Below, one piece after another: positions 8,165 to 16,331 of a stretch of 64,000 nucleotides of DNA. This stretch comes from UBA9676 sp963741615 (GTDB lineage Bacteria > Actinomycetota > Actinomycetes > Streptosporangiales > Streptosporangiaceae). The DNA is taken from assembly GCA_963741615.1 (NCBI GenBank), contig CAVUIU010000030.1, positions 62,001-126,000 of the forward strand. Direction: 5' to 3'. Made by a program: the position numbers and the translations under genes. Below the pieces are notes generated by a model. The model did no database searches. It was not told where the DNA came from and saw nothing but the letters and a program-made list of their open reading frames with translations. The first letter of the stretch is position 1, and every line of letters starts with the position of its first letter.

Positions 8165-8494
8165 ATGGCCGGTGATGGAGACGACCCGGCACGGCAGTTC
8201 GCCGCTGCCTGGGAGGCCGCCGCAGAACTGCTCGGCGAATGGGCGCAGCGGGTGAGGGCCGCCGCTGAGGAGCTGGGCAAGCTCGAACCGGCCGTGCGCG
8301 TGGCGATTGAGGCCGCGCGCGCTGCGCTTGCCGGGGACTGGCGCGACTGCGAGTGCCCCTGTGGCGAGGCGCACCCAGATGACCTGGGCGTATGTGATGG
8401 CAGAGCGGTCATGACCCGGCAGCGGGGCCAGGTGGGCACGCCGCTGTGCGCCCCGTGTGCGGTGGCGCAGGGCGTCGCCGAACTGCCCCGTTAG
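8165..8494 (+). CDS. Small Cys-containing hypothetical protein
   Basis: A 109-residue protein with an acidic, helical N-terminal half (QFAAAWEAAAELLGEWAQRV) and a C-terminal half containing CECPCG, a further Cys, and LCAPCAVA, a spacing that could bind zinc. It lies 70 bp after the alpha/beta hydrolase in the same direction and may be cotranscribed. The family is not recognised. The compositional bias matches the surrounding genes. Confidence 0.55.
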   Translation: MAGDGDDPARQFAAAWEAAAELLGEWAQRVRAAAEELGKLEPAVRVAIEAARAALAGDWRDCECPCGEAHPDDLGVCDGRAVMTRQRGQVGTPLCAPCAVAQGVAELPR

Positions 8495-8516
8495 GCCCCA
8501 GCGCCGCCGCTACACG

Positions 8517-8795
8517 TTACTGAGCCTGGTTCCTTGCTGGCCCCGTGGCGGCACCCCGCCCATGGATGCCCGCTGCCTGGGGAATGGCTGCACTCCGGTG
8601 CTTGTCCCAGGTGAGTGACTCCAGTGGGCCGTTGAACCAGTGCCCTCGTGGGCAGCGGATTCTCGCGCTTTCCAGCGGCCCGTCGGTTGACCGGACGGTG
8701 TACCGGCCCTCCACCTCCGCCGGAAGCCCGCACCGCAGCACGCCATGCTTATCCATGTATGCCGGACAGTCCAGGAACATCATGTGGGTGTCCAT
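8517..8795 (-). CDS. Small conserved actinobacterial protein with two CxxC-like clusters
   Basis: A 92-residue protein. The core MMFLDCPAYMDKHGVLRCG, then RYTVRSTDGPLESARIRCP and GHWFNGPLESL, looks like a small zinc-ribbon type protein that recurs in actinomycete genomes, though I cannot name a family. ATG 8795 is chosen because the preceding in-frame residues do not resemble the conserved core. It is convergent with the 8165-8494 gene. Confidence 0.6.
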   Translation of the reverse strand: MDTHMMFLDCPAYMDKHGVLRCGLPAEVEGRYTVRSTDGPLESARIRCPRGHWFNGPLESLTWDKHRSAAIPQAAGIHGRGAATGPARNQAQ

Positions 8796-9207
8796 CAAAC
8801 AGCCCCCGTTCAGTGTGCACCGTTGCGGGGCGGCCACCGGCGCCTGACGCCGCGCATCCGGGCCGCACGAGCCCGCTACCGGTCAGAGCGCCGAACCGGA
8901 CCTCTGATACACCCGGCCCGGTAGTCGCCGCTACCTGCCCGGCGCCCGGTGCTGGGTGCGCGGGCCACCCGTGCCCGGCCACTCGTGGGACTCAGGCCGA
9001 TCACAGATCCATAACAAGTGGGGAGAAATTCCGGCCCCAGGACGGCTGGGCGGCTGTTCCTACGCTCGGGTCCGGCCGGCAGTCCAACTTATGCCTTGTT
9101 GCCCGGGTACGCTGCACCGAAAGCAGGTGCGACGGAAGGTGGCCAGCGATGACCCGACTGCTTACAGCCAGGCGCGAAGGGCAGTGCCCGGCAGGCGGGG
9201 TGACCCG
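8796..9207. other. Intergenic stretch without a recognised gene
   Basis: About 410 bases between the divergent small protein and the binding-lipoprotein gene. Only weak overlapping frames are present and none has a recognisable product. The region must carry the promoter of the ABC importer operon, but no clear -35/-10 pair or palindrome was found. Confidence 0.5.
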
Positions 9208-11079
9208 ATGACCATCTCGCACCGGGCGACGAAGCTGGCGGCGTGCGCCGCGATCGCGGCCATGGGCCTGGCCGCCTGCTCCAAGGCCAGCTCCAGCGGA
9301 TCGGTGTCCAGCACCTCCGGCGCGTTCGGCTCGGTCCCGACCGCCACCGGCACGGCGCACGCCGGCACGCTCACCTGGGCGGAGGCGCCCGGCACCGCGC
9401 CGACCTGGATCTTCCCGGTGACGCCAGGTGCGAACTTCTCGACCGGCACGATCAACACCTTCCAGTACTTGATGTGGCGGCCACTGTACTGGTACGGCAA
9501 CGGGGTCCGCCCGGTCGTAGTGCCGTCCATGAGCCTGGCCGACCCGCCGGTTTACTCCAACGGTGACACGACCGTGACGGTCCACATGAAGACGAACTAC
9601 CGGTGGTCGGACGGCCAGCCGCTGACCGCCAAGGACGCCCTGTTGTATCTCGACATGGTGCGCGCCGCCGTGCAGGAGAGCGGAGCGAACTGGGGGTCGT
9701 ACACCCCACACGTCGGCATACCGGACCAGGTGGTCAGCGCCAGCGCGCCGAACGCCACGACGCTGGTCATCCACCTGAACAAGGCGGTCAACCCGGCCTG
9801 GTTCACCGCCAACGGGCTGTACGACATCCAGCCGATACCTGCGCACGCCTGGGCCAAGGCCTCGGCGGGCGGCCCGGTCCTGGATTTCACCAACCCGGCC
9901 AACGCGAAGCAGATCTTCGACTTCCTGGCCAAGCAGTCCGGCTCCACGAGCACCTACGCAAGCAACCCGCTGTGGCAGGTTGTGGACGGGCCATACCGGC
10001 TGACGCAGTTCAACAACACCACCGGTGGCTACACCCTGACGCCGAACCCGAAGTACGGCGGCCCGCACTCAAAGATCGTCCCGACCTTGCAGGCGGTCCC
10101 GTACACCTCCGACACCGCCGAGTTCAACGCGGTGCTGTCACACAGCGTCGACCTCGGGTACATGCCGCTGAATGACGTGCCGCAGATGGGAGCGGTCAAG
10201 GCGGCCGGGTACCACGTCTTCGGCTACCCCGGCTGGGGATTCGCCTACGCGAACTACAACTTCGCCGACAAGACCGGCGACTTCAACAACATCATCAGGC
10301 AGTTCTACATCCGGCAGGCCTTGGCGCACCTCGAAAACCAGGAGGGCTACATCAAGGCCTTCTTCCACGGCGCTGGCGGCCTCGCGTACGGGCCGATTCC
10401 CTCGGTGCCCACGTCGCCGTACACCCCCGCGAACGCGCTGAAGAACCCGTACCCGTACAGCGTCGCCACGGCGGCCAGCCTGCTGAAGTCGCATGGCTGG
10501 CACGTGGTGTCCGGCGGTGCCAGCACCTGCGCGAAGCCGGGCACCGGCCCGGGTGAGTGCGGCGCGGGCATCCCGGCCGGGACCAAGATCTCGTTCAACG
10601 TGCTGTACGCGAGCGACCCGGTCATCTTCGGCGAACAGGTGACCGCCTGGGCGTCGGACGCGAAGAAGGTCGGCATCAACATCTCGTTGCAGAGCGGCAC
10701 GTTCAACCACGTGATCACCGTGGCCGACGACCCGGGCTCGCCGAAGACCGTCAACGACTGGGCGGTGGCGGTGTACGGCGGTTTCGTCGACCCCTACTAC
10801 CCGACCACCCTGGGCATCTTCAGCAGTGGAGGGTCCCTCAACGGCGGTTTCTACAGCAACCCCCAGGCGGACAAGCTGATCCACGCGTCGGTCACCAGCA
10901 ACAACCCCGACGCCGTCAAGGCCGAGGCGTCCTACCTCACCCAGCAGCAGCCCAGCTTGTTCCAGCCCAACTACGACTTCATCACCGTGTGGAAGAACAA
11001 CGTCTCCGGCCAGCCGGCCGCGATCGAAGCCACGACCCAGTACTTCCTGAATCCGGAGCTGATGTACCTGACCAAGTAA
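9208..11079 (+). CDS. ABC transporter substrate-binding lipoprotein (peptide/nickel type, SBP_bac_5)
   Basis: A 623-residue exported lipoprotein: the N-terminus has a positively charged start, a hydrophobic core and the lipobox MGLAAC with Cys24. The body is a cluster C solute-binding protein of the DppA/OppA type, recognised from KTNYRWSDGQPLTAKDALL, the alpha/beta lobe with YMPLNDVPQMGAVKAAGY and the hinge region ending FQPNYDFITVWKNNVSG. ATG 9208 begins exactly at the signal peptide; an in-frame extension upstream has no role. It captures the substrate outside the membrane for the two permeases that follow 13 and 28 bp downstream of their predecessors. The cargo may be a peptide or another bulky organic compound; the adjacent oxygenase and hydrolase genes favour a catabolic substrate. 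Confidence 0.93.
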   Translation: MTISHRATKLAACAAIAAMGLAACSKASSSGSVSSTSGAFGSVPTATGTAHAGTLTWAEAPGTAPTWIFPVTPGANFSTGTINTFQYLMWRPLYWYGNGVRPVVVPSMSLADPPVYSNGDTTVTVHMKTNYRWSDGQPLTAKDALLYLDMVRAAVQESGANWGSYTPHVGIPDQVVSASAPNATTLVIHLNKAVNPAWFTANGLYDIQPIPAHAWAKASAGGPVLDFTNPANAKQIFDFLAKQSGSTSTYASNPLWQVVDGPYRLTQFNNTTGGYTLTPNPKYGGPHSKIVPTLQAVPYTSDTAEFNAVLSHSVDLGYMPLNDVPQMGAVKAAGYHVFGYPGWGFAYANYNFADKTGDFNNIIRQFYIRQALAHLENQEGYIKAFFHGAGGLAYGPIPSVPTSPYTPANALKNPYPYSVATAASLLKSHGWHVVSGGASTCAKPGTGPGECGAGIPAGTKISFNVLYASDPVIFGEQVTAWASDAKKVGINISLQSGTFNHVITVADDPGSPKTVNDWAVAVYGGFVDPYYPTTLGIFSSGGSLNGGFYSNPQADKLIHASVTSNNPDAVKAEASYLTQQQPSLFQPNYDFITVWKNNVSGQPAAIEATTQYFLNPELMYLTK

Positions 11080-11091
11080 CCGGGCTGAGGT

Positions 11092-12039
11092 ATGTCTGCT
11101 TACCTGATCCGCCGCGCGGCGACGGCGGTAGTCGTGCTCTTCGGCGTGTCGATCTTCATCTTCTTCATGCTGCACGTGATCTACCCGACGCCCGCCATCG
11201 ACGTGCTCGGCCCGCACGCGAACAAGTTCTCCATCGCGCAGTGGAACCAGCAGCACGGTTTCGACGACCCATGGATCGTGCAGTACCTGCACTACCTGAA
11301 CCAGCTGCTGCACGGGAACCTCGGCTACAGCTACAAGCTGAACCAGAGCGTGGCCGCGCTGTTCGGCGAGCGCTGGATGCGCAGCGCCTACCTGTCCGGC
11401 GTCACCCTGTTCCTCTCGGTGGTGATCGCGATCCCGCTCGGCATCTACCAGGCGATCAGGCGGAACACGCTAGGCGATGGCGTGGTGACGACGGGGGCGT
11501 TCGTGACCTACGCGATGCCGGACTTCTTCCTCTACCTGATCGCGATCCAGCTGTTCGCGATCACCATCCCGATATTCAGCTACGAAGGCCCGCAGACCAC
11601 CTCGATGATCTCGATCATCTTCGACTGGCGCGCGATGACGCTGCCGATCGTCTGCCTGACCCTGCTGGAACTGGCCGGGTACTCCCGGTACATGCGGTCG
11701 TCGGCGATCGACACGCTGGCCCAGGACTACATCAAAGCCGCCCGGGCCAAGGGCCTGCCGGAACGGCTGGTGCTGTGGCGGCACCTGGTCCGCAACGCCT
11801 TCCTGCCGATGATCACTTTGATCGGGCTGTCCATCCCGGTGCTGCTGGCCGGCAACCTGATCTGTGAGGCGGTCTTCAACTTCCCCGGCCTCGGGCTGCT
11901 GTTCTACGACGCGCTGGGCACCGCGGACTACCCGATCCTGCTCGCGTACACGCTGGTGGGTGCCGTCCTGGTCATCGCGGGGAACTTCATCGCCGACATC
12001 GCCCTGACGGTAGCCGACCCGCGGATCCGGCTTGTGTGA
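11092..12039 (+). CDS. ABC transporter permease, DppB type
   Basis: A 315-residue inner-membrane permease with six predicted hydrophobic segments. The N-terminus (YLIRRAATAVVVLFGVSIFI) is the standard DppB/OppB first helix, and the ATPase-contacting EAA loop is DYIKAARAKGLPERLVLWRH. The C-terminus (NFIADIALTVADPRIRLV) is also canonical. It lies 12 bp behind the binding protein and is followed closely by the second permease, so the genes form one operon. It forms the translocation pore with the 12067-12981 product. Confidence 0.94.
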   Translation: MSAYLIRRAATAVVVLFGVSIFIFFMLHVIYPTPAIDVLGPHANKFSIAQWNQQHGFDDPWIVQYLHYLNQLLHGNLGYSYKLNQSVAALFGERWMRSAYLSGVTLFLSVVIAIPLGIYQAIRRNTLGDGVVTTGAFVTYAMPDFFLYLIAIQLFAITIPIFSYEGPQTTSMISIIFDWRAMTLPIVCLTLLELAGYSRYMRSSAIDTLAQDYIKAARAKGLPERLVLWRHLVRNAFLPMITLIGLSIPVLLAGNLICEAVFNFPGLGLLFYDALGTADYPILLAYTLVGAVLVIAGNFIADIALTVADPRIRLV

Positions 12040-12066
12040 CAGCCGCGTCATCCAGGAGATGATCCC

Positions 12067-12981
12067 GTGACCAACATCGCCCCAGAACTCCCGCCGCCGG
12101 GGGTGACCATACCCGAAGGCGGCGCGGTCGGCCCGCCGCAGAGCGGCTGGCGGCTGGCGGTGCGCGAGTTCGCCGACAACAGGCTGGCTGTGCTCGGGCT
12201 CGGCGCGCTGGTCTTCTTCGTGATCTTCTGCTATCTCGGACCGCTGATCTACCACGGCGGGCTGACGTCCGACCTCACCGCCACCAACGTGCCGCCCAGC
12301 GCCGGGCATCCGCTGGGCACCGACAACCAGGGCTTCGACGTGCTCGAGGAGCTGATGGTCGGCGGGCGCGCCGCGCTGGAGATCGGGTTTCTCTCCGCGG
12401 TCATCGGGATGGTCGTCGGCGCGGTCTGGGGCGCGGTGTCCGGCCTGGCCGGGGGACTGCTCGACGGGTTCCTGATGCGGATCGTGGACGTCCTGCTGTC
12501 GATCCCGTTCCTGTTCGTCGTGCTGATCGTCGCGGTCCGCTACGGCTCCTCCATTCTCGGGCTCAGCTTGATCATCGGGATCTTCACCTGGCAGGTACCG
12601 GCCCGGCTGGTCCGGGGCGAGGTGCTCACCCTGCGGGTGCGGGACTTCGTCTCCGCGGCCCGCGCCGCCGGATCCGGGCGGGTCCGGATCATCAACAGGC
12701 ACCTGCTGCCGAACTCCCTCGGGGTGATCATCGTGACCGCCACGTTCAGCGTGGCCGACGCGATCCTGGCCGTCGCGACCCTCGGCTTCCTCGGCTTCGG
12801 CCTGCAGTATCCGACCTTCGACTGGGGCGACATGCTCAACAACGGGGTCACCTACCTGCAGGACGGGTACTGGTGGCAGGTCTACCCGGTCGGGATCGCC
12901 ATCATCGTGGTGGTGATGGCCTGCAACCTGCTCGGCGATGCGCTGCGGGACGCGCTGGACGTCAGGCTCCGCCGCCGATGA
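12067..12981 (+). CDS. ABC transporter permease, DppC type
   Basis: A 304-residue inner-membrane permease starting at GTG 12067; the nearby ATG at 12059 is out of frame and stops after two codons. The N-terminus is a soluble leader, followed by the first helix (LAVLGLGALVFFVIFCYL) and the 'GTDNQGFDVLEELMVGGR' motif typical of DppC/OppC. The EAA loop is RDFVSAARAAGSGRVRIINR. It ends with the family motif NLLGDALRDALDVRLR. It partners the upstream permease and overlaps the spacing of the downstream ATPase by 55 bp of intergenic DNA. Confidence 0.94.
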   Translation: MTNIAPELPPPGVTIPEGGAVGPPQSGWRLAVREFADNRLAVLGLGALVFFVIFCYLGPLIYHGGLTSDLTATNVPPSAGHPLGTDNQGFDVLEELMVGGRAALEIGFLSAVIGMVVGAVWGAVSGLAGGLLDGFLMRIVDVLLSIPFLFVVLIVAVRYGSSILGLSLIIGIFTWQVPARLVRGEVLTLRVRDFVSAARAAGSGRVRIINRHLLPNSLGVIIVTATFSVADAILAVATLGFLGFGLQYPTFDWGDMLNNGVTYLQDGYWWQVYPVGIAIIVVVMACNLLGDALRDALDVRLRRR

Positions 12982-13036
12982 CGACGATCCCGCTGCCGCG
13001 CGCCCGGCACCAGCAGCCGACCAAGGAGTAGCCCGG

Positions 13037-15073
13037 ATGGCCCCCGTTCTGGAGATCACCGACCTGTCAACGCACATCCAGCTGACCAAGTCGGTCGTCC
13101 AGGCTGTCGGCAACGCCGACCTCAGCATCGAGCCCGGAGAAGCCCTCGGGCTGGTGGGCGAGTCGGGGTGCGGGAAGTCGATGACGGGCCTGTCCATCAT
13201 GGGGCTGCTGCCGCCCGGCGGGGCGATCGTCGGCGGCTCGATCAAGCTGGACGGCAGGGAGCTGGTCGGCCTGAGCGACCAGGAGCTGCGCACGATCCGC
13301 GGCAATGACATCGCCATGATCTTCCAGGACCCGCTCACCTCGCTGGATCCCACGAAGACGGTTGGCTACCAGGTGGCCGAGCCGGTCCGGCTGCACAAGG
13401 GCGCGAGCAAGGCGGCGGCCCTGGCGCGGGCGGCCGAGGTGCTCGGGCTGGTCGGCCTGCCGCGGCCAGCCGAGCGGCTTGGCGACTACCCGCATCAGCT
13501 GTCCGGCGGGCTGCGCCAGCGGGTGATGATCGCGATGGCGCTGAGCTGCGAGCCGAAGCTGCTGATCGCCGACGAGCCGACCACCGCCCTCGATGTCACC
13601 ATCCAGGCGCAGATTCTTGCCCTGCTGCACGACCTCAAGGACCGCCTCGGCATGGCGATGCTCCTGATCACGCACGACATGGGGGTGATCGCCGGGCACG
13701 CGGACCGGGTCCAGGTGATGTACGCGGGCCGGATGGTCGAGGCGACCGAGACCGGGATCCTGTTCGGCCACATGCGGCATCCGTACACGCATGCCCTGCT
13801 GGCCTCGATTCCGCGGCTGAGCCAGGACAGTACGCAACGACTGCTCGCCATCGGCGGGCTTCCACCGGATCTGTCGCACCCGCCGGCCGGCTGCCGCTTC
13901 GCGCCGAGATGCAGCCGGGCCACCGACAAGTGCCGCAGCCAGGAGCCGCCGCTGGCGGGGGAGACCCCGGCGCACCTGTTCTCCTGCTGGCATCCGGTCG
14001 ACGGGCCCGCCGGCGCCGGGGCGGCTGAGGGCACGGCCGCTCGCGCGCGCCCCGTCGCCGGCCCCGAAGACGCGGCGGTGCTGCCGGGAATGCCCCTGCT
14101 CGAGGTGCGCGATCTGGTCAAGGAGTTCCCGGTCACGGCCGGGGCCATCTTGCAGCGCAAGGTCGCCAGCGTGCACGCGGTGTCCAATGTCTCGTTCACC
14201 GTGAACGCGGGGGAGACGTTCGGCCTGGTGGGCGAGTCGGGCTGCGGCAAGACCACGATCGGGCGGGTCGTCGTGGCGCTCGAGCGCCCGAGCTCGGGCT
14301 CGGTGCTGCTGCGCGGCCAGGACATCTCCGCCCTCAGCGGAGGTGAGCTGCGCAAGCAGCGCCGGGACCTGCAGCTGATGTTCCAGGATCCCTACTCATC
14401 CCTGGACCCGAGGATGCGGGTCGGCTCGATCATCCGGGAGCCCCTCAGCATCCAGCACGCGGGTAGCCGCCAGCAGCAGGAACGGCGGGTGTTCGAGCTG
14501 CTCGACGAGGTCGGACTGCCGCGTCATGCGGTCGAGCGCTATCCGCACGAGTTCTCCGGCGGGCAGCGGCAGCGGATCGGCCTTGCCCGGGCGCTCACCC
14601 TGAGCCCGCAGGTCATCGTCGCGGACGAGCCGGTCAGTGCCCTTGACGTCTCCATCCGGGCGCAGGTACTCAACCTGATGAAGCGGCTGCAGGCCGACCA
14701 TGGCCTGACCTACATCGTCATCTCCCATGACCTCGCGGTCGTCAAGTACATGGCCGACCGGATCGGCGTCATGTACCTGGGCAAGCTGGTGGAGATGGGC
14801 GCGGCGCAAGACATCTACCAGCGGGCGGCGCACCCCTACACCGCCGGGCTCATCGCGACCATCCCGGTTCCGGAACCCGAGGTGGCGAAGGCGAGGAAAG
14901 GCGCGGAGATCAAGGGCGAGCTGCCCAGCCCGGTCACCCCGCCCTCAGGCTGCAGGTTCCGCACCAGGTGCCCGTTCGCGCAGGATCTGTGCGCCGAGGA
15001 GGAGCCGCAGCTGCGATCGTTCGGGCCCGGGCACGTCGCCGCCTGTCATTTCCCGTTGCAGGGCGGGAGTTAG
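13037..15073 (+). CDS. Fused double ABC ATPase (DppD-DppF type)
   Basis: A 678-residue protein that carries both nucleotide-binding domains of a peptide-type importer in one chain. The first domain has Walker A GESGCGKS (residues 41-48), signature LSGGLRQRV and Walker B LLIADEPTTALD; the second has GESGCGKT (about 395-402), FSGGQRQRI and VIVADEPVSALD. Each domain ends in the Cys-containing oligopeptide-transporter C-terminal motif (GCRFAPRC and GCRFRTRC), which binds an iron-sulfur cluster in some relatives. ATG 13037 starts just before the first beta strand. It powers the two preceding permeases. The fusion replaces the usual separate dppD and dppF genes. Confidence 0.95.
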   Translation: MAPVLEITDLSTHIQLTKSVVQAVGNADLSIEPGEALGLVGESGCGKSMTGLSIMGLLPPGGAIVGGSIKLDGRELVGLSDQELRTIRGNDIAMIFQDPLTSLDPTKTVGYQVAEPVRLHKGASKAAALARAAEVLGLVGLPRPAERLGDYPHQLSGGLRQRVMIAMALSCEPKLLIADEPTTALDVTIQAQILALLHDLKDRLGMAMLLITHDMGVIAGHADRVQVMYAGRMVEATETGILFGHMRHPYTHALLASIPRLSQDSTQRLLAIGGLPPDLSHPPAGCRFAPRCSRATDKCRSQEPPLAGETPAHLFSCWHPVDGPAGAGAAEGTAARARPVAGPEDAAVLPGMPLLEVRDLVKEFPVTAGAILQRKVASVHAVSNVSFTVNAGETFGLVGESGCGKTTIGRVVVALERPSSGSVLLRGQDISALSGGELRKQRRDLQLMFQDPYSSLDPRMRVGSIIREPLSIQHAGSRQQQERRVFELLDEVGLPRHAVERYPHEFSGGQRQRIGLARALTLSPQVIVADEPVSALDVSIRAQVLNLMKRLQADHGLTYIVISHDLAVVKYMADRIGVMYLGKLVEMGAAQDIYQRAAHPYTAGLIATIPVPEPEVAKARKGAEIKGELPSPVTPPSGCRFRTRCPFAQDLCAEEEPQLRSFGPGHVAACHFPLQGGS

Positions 15074-15119
15074 CCAGCCCCCGCCGGACCGGGTCGCCGC
15101 AGCCGCGGGCCCGGGTTAG

Positions 15120-16331
15120 TCAGCATGTGAGATCTCCCCGTGACCCGGGCAGGTCAGCGCCGTCCGCGGGGCGCCAGGCACCGAGCCGGCGGGTCACGTA
15201 GCGGCTGACGTCGGCGCTTGGCTGCTCCATCGGCGCCAGGTAGCCGACGGTGAACTTCCGCGAGCCCATGCCGTCCTGGACCTGCTCGCAGATCGACCAG
15301 TCCTGGCGGTTCACCAGATCCCAGAACCCGGTGGCATCGGAGGGGTCGAAGTCAGCGCGCGCGATCTCGGCCGGGTGGAACAGGAAGTCGCACAGCACGG
15401 TGGTATACCCGGCATCATGCGGCCACAGCGTGAACGCGGCGACGTGGTCCGCCGACAGGCTGAGCATGAGGTTGGGCAGGATGAGCTCGCCGCGGTGCCG
15501 CGTGATGTCTGCTTCGGGGAGCCCGGGGAAGGGGGCCCGGCTGGTCGTCCCGGTCAGCGTGAACGTGTAGGTGCCGTCGCGGTGCGCGATGCCGGCGTCC
15601 CAGTCAAGGTCGCCGCCGCCGCGGCGGAACGCCGGGATCAGGTCGCACAGTTCCGGGTGGACCGGGCCGCAGTGGTAGCACTCGTTGTAGTTCTCGCAGA
15701 TCACCTTCCAGTTGGCGGCGACCCGGTAGGTGAGCCGGCGGGCGGACCGCAGCTCCGCGAGCGGGTAGGCGGCGAGCCGGGCATCGGCCCCGTTCAGCTG
15801 GTCCGCCAGCGGCCTCCCGCCCCCGTCCAACCGGGCAAAGACGAACCCGCCCCAGGTGGTGACGGCCACCGGATGCAGCGCCAGCTGGTCGCGGTAGCGG
15901 CGCAGGCCGGGCAGGAACGGCGCGGAGCGCAGCGACCCGTCGAGACCGTACGTCCAGCCGTGGTAGGGGCAGCGGATCGCGGTGCCCGCGCAGCCGCTGC
16001 GGGCCCCGTCACCGTCCGGCTGCGAGCCGGCCACCGGGACGAGCCGGGAGCCGCGGTGCCGGCACAGGTTGTAGAAACCGGCCAGCGAACTGCCCGGCCC
16101 GTCCGCGCCCCGGACCACCAGGATGCTCTCGCCCGCGACGTCGGCGGTCAGGTAGTCCCCGGGACCGGCCAGCGACTCCTCCCGGCCGACGCAGAACCAG
16201 TCCGCGAACAGGACCGCCTCCCGCTCCCGGGCGAACTCGGCCTCGGTGGTGAAGTTCGGCCCCGGCAGGCTGCGCTCCAGCGGGATCTCCGCCCGGCCGG
16301 CCCGCGCTGCGTCGGCTCCGTGCCTGCTCAT
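15120..16331 (-). CDS. Rieske non-heme iron oxygenase, alpha subunit
   Basis: A 403-residue aromatic-ring-hydroxylating-type oxygenase. The Rieske [2Fe-2S] ligands are C90 and H92 (CRHRGS) and C121 and H124 (CPYHGWTYG). The catalytic mononuclear iron motif is ENYNECYHCGPVHPEL (H220, H225), and a later Asp in RQDWSICEQVQDG probably completes the 2-His-1-carboxylate triad. The length and the NxxECxHC motif resemble the choline/carnitine/stachydrine monooxygenase group as much as arene dioxygenases, so the substrate may be a quaternary amine or other non-aromatic compound. It overlaps the upstream FAD gene by 4 bp (ATGA), so the two are cotranslated. ATG 16331 is chosen because of this overlap. 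No ferredoxin gene is present in the operon. Confidence 0.92.
   Translation of the reverse strand: MSRHGADAARAGRAEIPLERSLPGPNFTTEAEFAREREAVLFADWFCVGREESLAGPGDYLTADVAGESILVVRGADGPGSSLAGFYNLCRHRGSRLVPVAGSQPDGDGARSGCAGTAIRCPYHGWTYGLDGSLRSAPFLPGLRRYRDQLALHPVAVTTWGGFVFARLDGGGRPLADQLNGADARLAAYPLAELRSARRLTYRVAANWKVICENYNECYHCGPVHPELCDLIPAFRRGGGDLDWDAGIAHRDGTYTFTLTGTTSRAPFPGLPEADITRHRGELILPNLMLSLSADHVAAFTLWPHDAGYTTVLCDFLFHPAEIARADFDPSDATGFWDLVNRQDWSICEQVQDGMGSRKFTVGYLAPMEQPSADVSRYVTRRLGAWRPADGADLPGSRGDLTC

Noticed and set aside
10138..11313. Minus-strand open frame overlapping the binding lipoprotein gene
   Set aside because: Arg/Val/Gln-rich with no domain; fully covered by a well supported plus-strand gene.
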